Part shown: piece by piece, positions 29,357 through 61,127 of the stretch
How positions within the stretch are numbered: the stretch's first letter is position 1
How the letters are laid out: every line of letters begins with the position of its first letter
Source: Apostichopus japonicus
Taxonomy: Eukaryota > Echinodermata > Holothuroidea > Aspidochirotida > Stichopodidae
DNA: 64,000 nt
Assembly: GCF_037975245.1 (NCBI RefSeq)
Contig: NC_092576.1
Coordinates: 23,729,111-23,793,110, forward strand
Direction: 5' to 3'
Position numbers and translations under genes: made by a program
The notes under the pieces: model-generated
Databases searched by the model: none
What the model saw: only the letters and a program-made list of their open reading frames with translations
Told to the model about the DNA's origin: nothing

Positions 29357-30353
29357 ATAGACAATTATCTAATATACTTTGTTAATCGATCACTTTAGTT
29401 TTCACAATTATGATCGCTATTTAAGAAATAGCTATTATTTATTTACGAAAATGGAAAAACAAAATTGTACATTGAATTCGAAGTTTGAATAAAAGATGAC
29501 CAAGAAAAAGAAGATATATTTCGAAATTTGTTATGCTTCTTTAAAATTCAATATTTCGACTTTTGTTTCTTTTTTAAAATGTTGTCTGTATTCTCCATCT
29601 TTTTTTATAACATTATATTATACATTATTATATTATACATTGAACATTATATCTAAACGTATCGATTCGTTCCTCAAAAGTGCTACTTGTAATATCAAAT
29701 TTCAACTGACGTCGCTAGCTTTTGGTGTCTTATTGCCAGGATCTTATTTACTTCATCCCCATACCTTCCACTATATCCTGCAGTATTATGATAGGTATAT
29801 TTCGACTTATTCGTGGCATCTCAAGTTTTATCTCACATATTCTCTATTTATTAAATCTCAAGATGAGCCATTTGGGTCCCTAAACATGATTCGTCGTATA
29901 CACCTCACGTGTTTGTTCCTGCAAGGGGTACCCCCTGCCTGATTTGAAGAGACAAGTGCATATGTATTGTTCGTTTAATGTTAGAATTTCTTCAAGTCTC
30001 CGTCTGAATCGAGTTGAACGGTTGTAAGGTGGTTGATTTCTTCTGATCAAAGTCTCTCTTGCTAGCGTAAGCAATTTAGAAGCATGGCGTACATCAGCAT
30101 CGGCTGTTTTAGTGTCACCATTTTACATAAGTGAATTCCATTTTAATATTTGTGCAATATATATTTCCAATGTGTTTTATGCTATTATTGGTTCTGTATA
30201 TTGTAAAATAGTTATATAGTTATTTTAGTATTTTTTCACATATTTGATGTAGTTTTACACTGTACTTTTAACATTTCCTCTATTTTACATTGTGTAATTT
30301 TATCTTTGTTAGGTGTATTGGTTTTGCATCTATTTTTTACGACTTTATTTTTA

Positions 30354-30428
30354 TGCATTATGTTTTATAAAGCGCTTTGAAGCCTTTGCATATTGCGCTA
30401 TATAAGTTGCATATTATTATTATTATCG
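30354..30428 (+). repeat. CR1/L2-type LINE 3' tail
   Basis: AAAGCGCTTTGAAG, then GCGCTATATAAG, then an (ATT)n tail is the characteristic 3' end of CR1/L2-group LINEs. The sequence between 29500 and 30354 has no readable protein, so how much of it belongs to this LINE is uncertain. Confidence 0.7.
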
Positions 30429-30851
30429 TTAACGTAATCCTGTGTTATTGGTTCGAAGGCTTCAATAGAATTTTAGCGTTAGCATTTTGTACATATATGG
30501 TTCATCATAACCGACGTTCCCTTTCTTTGTGCTACAATGTAATCAAAAGCATTGCAACTAATCGAAATATTTTAAATTTTCATTATTCTACCAGCTTCAA
30601 AGTCATTAATAGCATTGCAGTGTAAGCTTATTAGTACATATAGATTTTTAAAAAATAGAACATTGCTCTTTTTCCTGTGTGTTATGATGTAATGAATTAA
30701 CATTTTAACCTTATTGTACATCCATGATACTAATGTGATGAAGGTTGTTTGGAAGGCGGTTTTGCTGAAAGTAGTAGAGGGATCTATTGCAACGAACACA
30801 CATTGTCCAATTGTCAAGCTAAATTTAAGCTAATTTGAAAATTAACTAGTA

Positions 30852-30922
30852 AGGTGGCTCGGTGGGCAGAGCTTTGGATTGGTAACATGGTGTTCAGGGC
30901 TCGAATCCATGTGTAGTTAGTT
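30852..30922 (+). repeat. tRNA-like SINE head
   Basis: TGGCTCGGTGGGC fits the pol III A box and GGCTCGAATCC the B box, about 45 bases apart. The flanks do not pair into an acceptor stem, so this is not a tRNA gene. It is more likely the head of a tRNA-derived SINE. Its body was not delimited. Confidence 0.55.
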
Positions 30923-33104
30923 TATACAATACTTCTTTTCCATTTTGCATACTCCACTCTGGGGACTACATATATTAATTCAAACATATATTTAACAGCT
31001 GACGTGATGGCCAACGTGATAGAGACTGGTGAAAGACCCATGTCTTGTTGGTTTCATGTAAACCGTTCTACGGTTCAAGGCACACCAGAGTTCATAACGC
31101 TCCGTTAGTGGTATGGCACTTTCTATGGCCTAGGATCCCGTGTCAATGTCTCCCTTGATGTCGTAAAGCAACCCGGAAGGATGCAAAGAAGGTTGGTCAA
31201 ATCGACCAGAAGAGTTCTAGGTGGAGTGCGTGAATCCTTGCCTATGACCAGAGGGTTGAAAAACTCTTTGCGACCGGCATGTGCAGCCACAGTCCAGTGT
31301 CAAGTTATCTTCTTGGATGGTTACAGCTCAGTTGACACATTGTAAGTGGACATTAGATTAAGACATTATCTATTGTTGTCGAGAAAAACCAATTAAACTG
31401 TCACTGTATATGCACAGGAGTGTATTAAATTAATTTATTCGACATAGACAAGCTAGTGAATTTATGTACCATACACTACGGAATAACCCCATCCTAAGCC
31501 ACTTCACATTCCCCATTCCTTCTCCCCGAAAAAAGACAGAAGTATTCATTTTCGTTCAAAATAACATATTTCTAATTTAAAGACCGCTGTACTAGTGTAG
31601 GGTTAACTTTATGAACCCATAGAGTACATGGAGAAAATTATCGTTTATGAAAGATTGCTTTCTATCTGGTTGAATAGCACGATATTAATACGACGGTATT
31701 AATACATAGACTGAGGATGCTTCCAATTGTCAAAGTATGCGGTCAATCTGTTGTGGTGCACACCAGTGATCAAATATGGACAGAATGCGCCTGACTTCTT
31801 GATGCATTTGTATTAATTCTGCAAGTATCAGGGATTACATTTTGCTGAAAAATAAAAAGCTACCATTACTGGAATTTCAATTGGCACATGATATGGCCAA
31901 AACCTAGGTTAATCGGTACTCACATTCTCTAGTCAAAAGGTCTTTTATTATTGACAGGAATTGTATTCATTGCTATCTTTACATCAAACTGACGAATCAA
32001 AACAATACGTATAACACAAGTGGTTGTTGTTGATACGGGCACGGTTCATATCCTGTCATATAGCTATATATTGTTCAGACTTCGTTCAGTATTTCGCTAC
32101 AAGTACTACAGAACTCACACTGATAAGTTCATGTTAAAATGGCTTTCATTAACAATCATAATTATTTTAATGCATGTTAAGAAAAAAGAGGCAGATTTTA
32201 TTCTTCTTTAAGTATGTTTGCGATTCCATTTGCATGCTAACAACTGCTATTTGTGTTGAATTTGCAGCAATATATGTATACAACGCAGGTCCTCTGAAAA
32301 AAGGGGTAATATGAAACATTACCATAAAATGTTATTTCATCGAAAAGGGACTAGGACACTTGATGAATAGACATCTTTCAAAATGAAAAATAGAAGACAC
32401 AAAGGTTGTATGTACTGCACTACACGAATAATAACTCGTGATAATATTATGGGTAGTCATGTTGTTGTAACCGAATAAATCTAATGTATTTCCACGAATG
32501 TGCCAGTACTACATTGCTTGGTAAGAGTGATGCACAATTACCAAACAAGGAACAATTGCATTATTAAATTCATCATCACAATACAACTTTGATCAAATGT
32601 CATCGTGAGTGCAAATTCTTAATCTATACTGTATATTAAAACAATGGAATGACACACTGTACGAAGTAATTTGCAATAAAGCTATTCTTCTTGGAAAATT
32701 GCTGTCTTTGTGATTGTTACCTGGAGAAGCTGTCACCAATGGTCTGATTAGGTACAATGTTATCAACCCGTTCCAGTTCTGTTCTTGTAACCGTAAGAAG
32801 AATGCAAATAACATTACACATTCAGCGCACTTCGTTGTAACATAAATCTACCATTGTTCAAAACCATTAGGCATAAATGAACTAAATTTGTTTGGACATT
32901 AGTTTACCAATTCTTATATAATGACCCAGCTAGGAATTTGTGAATAACTGAAGGAGCAGGTAATAAATTATCCCACTATGTTGTAAACGTTTCTTGGCCC
33001 AGACAAATTTTCGCATTAGCATTTCGTGATATGCAGTGTTATAAGTGTATATTCCAAACTTTTCCACAATAGCCTACTACTACGATTTTGGCCCCATGAT
33101 GTAA
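30923..33104. other. Intergenic, nothing recognised
   Basis: About 2.2 kb without a recognisable gene, repeat boundary or long open frame. Confidence 0.5.
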
Positions 33105-33111
33105 AAGTATG

Positions 33112-33573
33112 CACCCGATACTCATTGCTAGTAGGCTATAGTAACTACTGTTCATGTTGCACAACCGTGCATCAGTAACTACTGCGCTGTGTTCGTAACA
33201 CGGTAACATGTTCAACAGGTAGCACAGTAATTACTGCAAAGAAGAATGTTTCAATCAAATGGATTTACTAATACGATTAGAGAAAAGTTAAGCTACCATC
33301 TGAATCTCGCATGCAGTATAAAATAACCGCCGCAGTGTGTTGGCTACGTATTGTGTTAGCGCCGACCATGCACTCCGTACTGTACGGCTAGGAAGGTCTT
33401 CGTTACCCAGCCGCCGCGCATTTTCACCTTTCGGACTCGTAGTTCAATGTGTAACAGCTTTGCAGTAATAACTGTGCCACCTGCTACCGTGTTGCGAACA
33501 CAGCGCAGTAGTTACTGGTGCACGGTTGTGGAACATGAACAGTAAATACTGTACTAGCTATGAGTATCGGGTG
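33112..33573. mobile_element. Foldback transposon, copy 2, complete (462 bp)
   Basis: Starts CACCCGATACTCAT and ends ATGAGTATCGGGTG. Inverted arms of about 130 bases enclose a unique centre containing TAAAATAACCGCCGCAGTGTG. It is flanked by AAGTATG (33105-33111) and AAGCATG (33574-33580), a 7-base duplication with one mismatch. The centre is the reverse complement of the centre of copy 1 at 1080. No protein is encoded. Confidence 0.85.
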
Positions 33574-33685
33574 AAGCATGACACTCTAATCGTTAAGGGA
33601 GAGGCGTGCGTTCTGATAGCTCTGTGGAAAATACTCCAATGATGTTTCTCATGAAATCCAGGCTGGCCCTGCTAGGTCTAATCTA

Positions 33686-36112
33686 TGGAACGCCAAAAGC
33701 GCAACGCATTTCGTTGCCTCGATCGATTTCGCCTCCTTCTATTTCGTTGCCTCCCTTTATTTCGTTGCCTCCTTTGATTTCGTTTCCTCCTTCTATTTCG
33801 TTGCTTCGTTCTATTTCGTTGTCTCATTCTATTTTGCTGCCTCGTTCTATTTCGTTGTCTCCTTCTACTTTGCTGCCTCGTTCTATTTCGTTGTTTCCTT
33901 TGATTTCATTGTCTCCTTCTATTTCGTTGCCTCGTTCTAATTCATTGTCTCCTTCGATTTCGCTTCTTCGTTCTATTTCGTTGCCTCCTTTGGTTTTGTT
34001 GCCTCGTTTGATATCGTTGCCTCCTTTTATTTCGTCGCCTCCTTCTAATTCGTTGTCTCCTTTGATTTCGTTGCCTCCTTTGATTTCGTTGCCTCGTTCT
34101 ATTATCTACTATCGGTAAAAAAATGATTTCTTGACCAAAAGTGGCCTTAAAGTTTTAACCCCGATACGGACATCTCTAAACGCGCTATACGTTATGTGTA
34201 ATGATCCAAAAGATGTTTTTTTTTTCTTTCAAAATCGATTAATTTTAGTTATGGAGCCTACTGGCATGTCCGGTTAGCACCACATTAAAGTAGAAAGGTT
34301 CCTCTTTCACGTGGTATACCTCTACTATCGGTAACAAAAATGATTTCTTGACCAAAAGTGGCCTTAAAGTTTTAACCCCGATACGGACATCTCTAAACGC
34401 GCTGTATATACATAATGTGTAATAATCAGAAAAATGTAGGCTCCATAACTAAAGTTAATCGATTTTGAAAAAAAAAAAAAAAACAGTTTTCTGATCATTA
34501 CACATTACGTATATACAGCGCGTTTAAAGATGTCCGTATCGGGGTTAAAACTTTGAGGCCACTTTTGGTAAAGAAATCATTTTTATTACCGATAGTAGAG
34601 ATATACCACGTGAAAGATGAACCTGTCTACTTTAATGTGGTGCTAACCTGACATCTCAATAGGCTCCATAACTTTAATCGATTTTGAAGAATAAAAAAAT
34701 TAATCAATATTTTAAAACTTTTAGGCCACTTTTGGTAAAAAAAAATCGGCTTTGTTACCGATAGTAGGTATAACACGTGAAAGAAGAAATTTTATTCTTT
34801 GATGTGATGCTAACCGAACCTCCTAACTAGGTCGATAACTCAAATTAATCGATTTTGAAATAATAATACGTTTGGATCATAACACATTACCGCGCGTTTC
34901 GAGCTAATTTTCCCATTTGCATCCCACTCCTGTTAGGATCGAACGGTTTGTAGCCATCGAATTTCAATAAATCAAAGTGGTACTGACTGTTCTTTCATAC
35001 CGCGTGTAAGAGGAATAACTTAACATCGTCATTGTACCTCTCTTGACTGTTTTATATTCTCATAAATTAATTGTTTAGACATTTGAGAAAAAAAAATGGT
35101 ATAAAAATTGTCGCAATTTACGCCTTTCTCCACAAGATTTGGTAGGATCACAAGTTTCAGTTCAATATGGATGCAGAAATCGTCCACCATTTAATTCCAA
35201 AATTATAACACATGAAAGAGGAACATCTTCTCTCTCATATGGTGCAATTATTGGCATTTTACAGTATTCATAGCGTTAATTATTATCGCTTTAAAACAGG
35301 TACGAAAAAGTAACAGTCTTGTTATTGTCCGCTAATTTAGGCTGCCCTTAGTGGCTGCTGGGGATCCACTTTTCCGCCACAGCGTACCCAGCGCTCGTCA
35401 GTGTACAAACATCAGTGGCCAACGGCGTGTAACGTTGATGTATACACTAGTGGCTGCTCTTAGTGGCTGCTACGTTCAAACAGGTGCTAGGCTGCTCAGT
35501 ACGTGCTAGGCACTGTGATCGACCAGGTAACGTTCGCGTTAACCGGCCGGTCGCGACCGAAGGAGAAAAAAGCTCCGCCCACCAATGCATGCCTGCAATA
35601 CCTAATTAACATAACCAGGCGAATTCAATCGAGGCAACGAAATCGAACGAGGCAACGGTGTAGAACGAGGCAACGAAATAGGTGGAGGCAGCAAAATAGA
35701 AGAAGGCAACGAAATCGAAGGAGTCAACGAAATAGAAGGAGGCAACGAAATAGAAGGAGGCAACGAAATAAAAGGAGGCAACAAAATAGAACGAGGCAGC
35801 AAAATAGAAGGAGACAACGAAATAGAACGAAGCAACGAAATAGATGGAGGCAACGAAATCAATGGAGGCAACGAAATAAAAGGAGGCAACGAAATAAAAG
35901 GAGGCAACAAAATAGAAGGAGGCAACAAAATAGAAGGAGACAACGAAATAGAACGAAGCAACGAAATAGAAGGAGGCAGCAAAATAGAACGAAGCAACGA
36001 AATAGAAGGAGGCAACGAAATAAAAGGAGGCAACGAAATAAAGGGAGGCAACGAAATAGAAGGAGGCGAAATCGATCGAGGCAACGAAATGCGTTGCGCT
36101 TTTGGCGTTCCA
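33686..36112. mobile_element. 2.4-kb foldback element with minisatellite arms
   Basis: The two ends are exact inverses for more than 50 bases, starting TGGAACGCCAAAAGCGCAAC and ending with its complement. Each arm continues as an array of an 18-base unit resembling CGTTGCCTCCTTCTATTT: 33706-34103 in one orientation, 35627-36096 in the other. Flanks GTCTAATCTA and TACTAATCAA share 7 of 10 bases, compatible with an old 10-bp target duplication. A 10-bp duplication is perfect for the smaller element at 45939, which has the same GGAACGC terminus. Long open frames in the arrays (33606-34118; 35503-36303 and its complement) are repeat artefacts rich in Ser/Leu/Pro or Arg/Gln/Asn. No transposase is seen; long terminal duplications suggest a MULE-like foldback. 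Confidence 0.8.
34106..34800. repeat. Inner direct and inverted repeats of the foldback
   Basis: A block beginning CTACTATCGGTAA and containing GACCAAAAGTGGCC and CCCCGATACGGACATC occurs twice in the forward direction (about 34106 and 34322) and at least twice inverted (ending about 34600 and 34768). The centre of the element is therefore itself palindromic. Confidence 0.8.
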
Positions 36113-36329
36113 TACTAATCAACATGATCAAAGCGAGGGTGGTTGGTGAGATGAGTGTTCCGACGCAACGCTGGAAACGATTCGCAAAGACACAGTGGAT
36201 CGGAAAAAGAATCGTGATTTTGTTAGTAGTTGTGTTACTTGAATTTACAGTCCGTACCGTTACGGAGAGCCAAACGTTCCATAAATGTCGAAAAAGAAAG
36301 TGAAGTGTCCAAGTTAATATATATATATA

Positions 36330-36630
36330 TATATATGTCCAATTCGATATCAACATGTTACAATTCCATATGAACATGTCGAAACAAAATACCAATATGT
36401 CATTACGTCTATCAACATGTCAAATTCAACATCAGCATGTCGAAAACTTGTAACAGCATGCCACTACTACATTGGTCATGTCAACATTGCTTGCTAGATA
36501 CAATATAGACGTCATGCTATAATGTTGGCACATCGGCGCGCGCCATCGTTTCGTTAATGCCCCAAACTGTATATATATGTCGAGATTTATATGAGAATGT
36601 CCAAAACTTGTGTCAGCATGTTGAGAGAAG
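36330..36630. repeat. Short-unit array with AACATGTC motif
   Basis: AACATGTC-like words (AACATGTCGAAA, CAGCATGTCG, AACATGTCAA) recur every 20-30 bases with drifting spacing, next to an (AT)n run at 36318-36337. Confidence 0.65.
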
Positions 36631-36679
36631 GAAATAAAATATTCAAGCCACAGGGATCACGTTGATGCCTTAGTGCAAT

Positions 36680-37025
36680 TTTTGGGCCCTTTGTCTAATT
36701 TCACATGATTAATTCCTGTGTGGGCAATTGGGCCTTTGAGGTTGCTGCATGGGCCCCGTTACAGTTAAAAAATGAAGTCGTTGGTATTTTTAGGTACCGC
36801 AATGTCCAATAGGGCCAACACCTCTAAAAGAATTATCCTGCTTTTTGTTAACATAATCAAATCATGTGTGGGCCATGGGCCCTTTATGGCTGTTGCCTGG
36901 GGCCCGGTACAGATAAAAGTCGTAGATGGTATATTTTGGTTTCTCCAATGTATAAAGGGTCCAATGCAACTACAGGAATTATCCTTGTGTCTTTGCACAT
37001 GATTAAATCACGTGTGGGCCATTAT
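36680..37025. repeat. ~146-bp tandem repeat
   Basis: The phrase TGTGTGGGCCATGGGCC and relatives recur near 36715, 36866 and 37010, with a GGGCC.CGTTACAG.TAAA phrase between them. There are about two and a half units. The GGGCC-rich style resembles the tandem repeat at 4240-4970, but I did not confirm common origin. Confidence 0.7.
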
Positions 37026-37029
37026 ATAA

Positions 37030-39070
37030 GAGAGATTACATTTTCTGGGTAATGAAAAGGTTAACACACACCCTTAAAATCACTGGATAACATATATAGT
37101 ATAAATGGCTATATACTGAATTGCCTTCTACTTAAAAGCAATAACAGATTAAAAAAGTGATTCCAGGTAGCTATCTGTTTTCTTGATGGAATTTATTTAT
37201 TGTAATTTTTTTTTTAGTACAAACACACCAAACGTACTGTTTTCATTGTCATGTATGAATCGTAGAAATAGAAACGTCAGAAAATATAAATAGTGTCCCA
37301 ATATAATAGCTTAAAAAATTACACTATGTTATTGGATGACAAAAGACCTCAAGGCAGGAAGAAAGAAAGCGAGGAAAAGTCGAATAACAGGGAAGAATTT
37401 GCGCCATGTCTTTACCAGTGCAGGTTGATTGAGACGTAACAGGAAGACGGTGTGCTGACAAAACAAATGTGATTCGGCAGGACGTTTCTCTTCTCTTCAA
37501 ATTGATTTGTTTTCAAAAACATTTTTCCATTTCAACACGATTTTAAATACCTAAGGGATATTTCAGTGAGAAAAAATGTAAATATCTTTCAGAGAAAGAC
37601 ATTCCACACTGTTATTTGAAAAGCCCATCTCCATAACTTGTCCCAAACTCGAGATATCGTTGATTGAATGTAACCTATTTCGAATGGTTAAGCCTCCCCT
37701 GACACCAGCAAGGAGATCTCTGAGGGGTGGTCTGTGATCAAAAGCTTTCTTTTCTTTACTAATCCTCTGTTAGCTTATCCTTAAAACGTGGAATGTATGT
37801 TTAGCTACCGATATTCTCCGCATTTAGATTTTAATCAAAAGAAAAATATTTTCACTTTAGATGAATACTACTAAAGTTTGTTATCAATTAAGATATATTA
37901 GGTTGAGTAATACTGTAAAAGTTTGACAAAATAACAGTGATTGATGACCAGATCTTATTAATCAACTTTATGCCATCTTGTACAATGAATAGGAAACTTA
38001 TTTAGACAAAACAAATATGAAATAACACAAAATGTAACTGAAATGAAAACAAAATATATATAAAAATAGAACTTGCCAGTACCAAACAATATCAAAAAGT
38101 TTGTGCATATTTTTATTTTTTAGGAAGTAGAAGATGTAAGAAAAAAAGAATAAAATAATTTTGATGACAGAAATTTAAATGTTGATGAGCTATACTAAAG
38201 ATAACAGAGGGACAGTGCTTTACTGCTACTAACCAACACATTGAAGTCGTTTTGGCACAGCTAGTTTTTCTTAATATGCTCAATATACGTACCAAGTTTA
38301 GCTATATACTGAGATAATTAAGCCATTCTTTTAATAAGCAATTAATCTACAAACATTTCAGAGTACAATAATATAGGTCAGCTACCTCATACTGATGCCA
38401 AATTGATAAAAAAGAAAATAATCCATCCATTTATAGCAATTGATACAAATACTTAAGAAAAAATAGATAGACTACTTAATTGAGGTACTGTGACATTTGG
38501 TAGATTCTAGCATTAATTTCCAGGATTAATTGCAACCAAACGATTGCAGAGAACAATTAAACGTCTAGTGAACTACAGTATATCCTGAGTTCGCATAGCA
38601 TATTTGATGGTTTACCTTGTTTGTAATATATATATAAATACAAAATAATATCTAAATCTTCGTTTACAAAATACTAATTTACATCTAAGGATTTTTAGGT
38701 AGTGACATTTTGCTTATCTAAAATCAGAAATATTATTCGTGATCTTGAAATCAAAGTTACTTACATAAATGCATGAAACCTGTATATTGGTATTTTGTTC
38801 TTTTTATGGGGGAGGGGGTCCGAGTAGTGTTGGGCTGGTATGTCTTTATTGTCAGCGCAGCCAAACAAAAGAAATTCTGTCACCTTCAGAGCTAAACTTT
38901 TCGATGTATGATCATGTAATTTATGATCACGTGAAGAGGCCTGTATACGAATCGCCACCATATATTTCTTAAGTTTATTCTTGAAATACAGAAGATTTTG
39001 ATTCCATGTGGAGGCTAACAATGCTAGGAAATAATTTCAAACAAAATACACAAACCACGAAAGCCTAATC
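37030..39070. other. 3' flank of PLK1, nothing coding
   Basis: No gene is recognisable. On the minus strand an AATAAA signal reads at 38979-38974, about 1.6 kb past the PLK1 stop. It is a possible but unproven end of that transcript. Confidence 0.4.
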
Positions 39071-39345
39071 ATGATTGCAATTCAACATTCAAATAACCTA
39101 AAATCGGCAATCAAATATTCCAATATGGGCAGTCAAATACTCCTAAAACTACATTCTGCAATCAAATCTTCCACGAACTTAATAAAATACTCGAATATCT
39201 ACAATCAAGTTCTTCAATATGAGCAATCAAACACTACAATCAACCAATATTCCAATATGCGCAGTCAAATATTCCAATAGAACCTCCAACCAAATATTCC
39301 AATAAGGGCAATCAAATACTAGAATATATGCAATCAAATACTGAT
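39071..39345. repeat. ~25-30-bp minisatellite
   Basis: About ten imperfect units of GCAATCAAATATTCCAATATG type. The open frame across it is an artefact. It lies downstream of PLK1. Confidence 0.85.
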
Positions 39346-40609
39346 GCAGTGTAAAGTGTTAAGTAAGTAACTTAAGTGAATTGCAAAAAAAAAAAAACCT
39401 TATGAGCGATACAAAATACACCACCTTCAGTGAGCAGGGGTACAGTAGGTACCTACACAATTTTCCTACAGTTTAAAGGCATTAAAGACTTGCGCACAAA
39501 GAAACATCTCATGCCGGTAATCTGACCTAGTTTCGAATGAGGTGTAACAGAAGTGTTAGACACCACCATCGATCCCAGAAAATACACACACAGCTTGCTA
39601 CCCTCAGCAATTAGATACTAGTGTACAGTCAATTAACACAGCTATGGTCAATACCCACAACACAGTGTACATAGCAGGGATGGACATCTCAGGTCTTGAT
39701 AAAAAGATAACAAGGTATCACGTTTCATTACTGTCTGCATTTTGTAGCGACATGAAAATAAATCCCTTGCAAACAACGGAAAGTTAACTTTTTCAGATGG
39801 CGGCACGCAGTCTGGGGCAAGTCTTCAATGCCTTTAAGAATTACACATCAGTCGTCATCTGACCGATAATTCATGAAACAATCATAGTGGCGGAAACCAT
39901 AGCCTTTACGGTCCACATATTTAACAATCATTCAGACATTCGATATTTTACAGTTAAACAGTGTACCTTTTCCTGTTCTTGTGTTTGTATAGTACTTGTA
40001 ACTCCCGAAAATGCACTTCACTTTCTAACTGAGAATTATCTGTAACTGATGATCATCTGATTCACAAAACTTGAATGTAACTCCACATTGTTTTCTTTCT
40101 GGCTACATACCATCTATTATCTAGATTCTAACATCAGTTCACTGCACCCATTGTCAGCATTATTTTTGCTACTTTTCCATTATATCATCATTCCCTTCTC
40201 CACTCATGCTTCATGGATCCTAAGAACATTTTTTTATGGCACAGATCTCTCCATTACACCACTGTACCATAATATTGCTACCTCAATAATCGTTTTAACT
40301 GACTCTGAACAAAAGTTAAAGCATTACTTCAGAGTATCTGAGTAGTGCTTGTGATGTCATAAACATATGTCCAAAACTAACCACCAGGTCACGATAGGAG
40401 AGATTCCTGACTGCAGACATCAAATTAAATGCTTCCACTTTAATGAACTAACATGGATCCTCGGCACGTTTGCTGATTACACAGCAGAGACGGCCTTTGA
40501 CTTATGAACCACAGGGCCATAATGCTATGGAATTCAATTGCAAACCAATGTTATGTATCCTTTGACACGTTCGCTTCAAACATTCACACCCTCCTTCCAC
40601 CAAACTGTG

Positions 40610-59343
<18,734 letters not shown>

Positions 59344-59736
59344 TTTGGCTTGAGTTGTAACGCGATTGATAGCAGGTAACAGCCCAAAAGAAATGTACGC
59401 AAACTTCTATAGCCTACTCAATAGGCTGTATTGTATACCTTTGCTTTTAGAATCAAACGCAGCTAGCCTAATTCCTTCGCGCAACCGGTCCTTGTACAGT
59501 ATATGTGGTCGTTTCTCTGTCACGTAGAACACCTAAGCGTACTAATAATTCTGTAGTCTAAAGTTAGAGGTATGTTTTTAAATGTATGCAACTAAACGAC
59601 ATGATGGTATGATTCTATGGAAGATGTCTGAACATTTTGCAGATATTGTTATCACAACGAAATCTCTTTGAACCAAACGGTAAGCCTACTACACACGAAC
59701 CTCAATACGCCTAGCGAGATACTTCTACAATACATG

Positions 59737-59828
59737 ATTGGTGGCGGTTTAGGCGATGTTTACATCGTTTGAAACACCGCTCAATGCGCTGATTGGCCAA
59801 TGGTAGCAAGACAAATCCGTATGATTGG
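59737..59828 (-). promoter_or_regulatory. Candidate cell-cycle promoter of PLK1
   Basis: On the gene strand, CCAAT boxes end at 59824 and 59792, exactly 32 bp apart, and a third is at 59741-59737. A TTTGAA/TTCAAA element (59768-59773) lies between. Known: vertebrate G2/M genes, PLK1 included, combine NF-Y CCAAT boxes spaced about 31-33 bp with a CHR (TTTGAA) bound by MuvB complexes. The motifs lie 390-490 bases above the start codon. Function here is inferred, and the transcription start is not known. Confidence 0.55.
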
Positions 59829-59899
59829 TCAATGTGAGAATAACCAAATTATTATTTGGTATTTTAAACTGCGTGTGTAGTCTGCACAAATTTGAAATC

Positions 59900-60585
59900 A
59901 AAATTAAGATGGACTATCCAGTTACACAAGAACGAAACTGAGAAATATATTCTGGGAAAAGTGTTTTCCTACATGTTGTCTGTTTGTGACTGAGAAAGCT
60001 AACAATTCAAATTGGATTAGAGCCATATCTAAGCAATAGTCAGACAGGCATATACTTACACGCACTAAGTTTATGAATCGCCGGGGACTCATAGACCAAT
60101 TAGAATTACGTACTCATGTATATCATTTCAGTTGATACCAAAATTTACCGACAGTGAGTTTGGTATATTTCCTTCTTAGCACGGTTGGCGCCACTAAATT
60201 GCCCGAAAAAAAGTGCCTCTTTACCAAGAAACTCATGTACGTGGAGGAGCCTGTTATAGTTTCGCTGGTGTGGAAATGTCTCATCAAAGCACTGAAACTT
60301 ACTGGCATTTCACAGCACCATCTTGATGAAACTTCGAATCAGAAAGTCTAAAGTTCTGATGGGATGCAGTATAGTCTGTATATAGGCCCCAAATAAGAGC
60401 ACGCTATAATTTCAAGATGTTTTCAAAAAGTGCTTTCCTGGGGGTCTTTATTCTCCAAATTGTTCTCAAACAGAACACACAAGGTATTGACTGCATGCCC
60501 CAATGAGGTTGTAATAAAACTAGTTTAAGAATTTTGATAACAGTTGACCATATTTGAGTATCTAGCATATTTGGGGCCAATACCA
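59900..60585. other. Upstream flank of PLK1
   Basis: No gene is recognised. A short plus-strand frame (60175-60351) follows an acceptor-like TTCTTAG and ends in TAA. It reads as plausible protein (KLPEKKCLFTKKLMYVEEP) but matches no family I know. Confidence 0.4.
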
Positions 60586-61125
60586 GGCGCGTATCCAGGG
60601 GGCGTTGGGGCGCGCGCCCCCGGGTAAGAAAAATAGGAGAGAAAAAGAGGGGAAAAAAGAGGAGGAGAGGAAGGAAGGGAAAAGAAAAAGAAGAAAGAGA
60701 GATAAAAGAGAAAAGGAGGGAGTAGAAGAAAAACGCCAAGACACCGGGAAGAGAAGAGGAACAGTGACATAATTACAGCGCTGATCCCTATTATATATAC
60801 AGGGTAGCCAGTGACGGATCGAGGATTTCGAAAGGGGCGTGCGCCTCCCCCTACCCCTTACACCGACAACCCCATTTTTGACGTTTCCATCTTCCTCTCT
60901 CACTAATGTGTATATACCATAAGAGGTCTATCATAACGAGTGTGTGTGTATGGACGAGTCGTCGGGGAACATGACGCATTTCGGTTTTAGACCAGGATCT
61001 ATATGCGAACTGCACTAGACCTATGTCCTTCGATGTAACACTGCCATCCAGAGATAAAATGTTAGACACTCCGACCTGAATGCTAAATGTTACCCCAATC
61101 CTAGTACGCCGTACCTCGTACAATC
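60586..61125. mobile_element. Dispersed repeat, copy B
   Basis: Same layout as 24055-24540: CAGGCGCGTATCCAGGGGGCG, a purine-rich tract, then GTCGTCGGGGAACATGACGC and CATCCAGAGATAAAATGTTA. This copy also has GGATCGAGGATTTCG-containing sequence between the parts. It is non-coding. Confidence 0.78.
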
Positions 61126-61127
61126 AT

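Noticed and set aside
30852-30922. A functional tRNA gene
   Set aside because: A and B boxes are present but no acceptor stem or clear anticodon arm pairs; a SINE head fits better.
33606-34118. 170-residue Ser/Leu/Pro repeat protein
   Set aside because: Same 18-bp array as above in the left foldback arm.
35503-36303. 266-residue Arg/Gln/Asn-rich open frame
   Set aside because: It is a read-through of the 18-bp repeat array; the opposite strand and the other arm give equally long low-complexity frames, so length reflects repeat structure and not coding selection.
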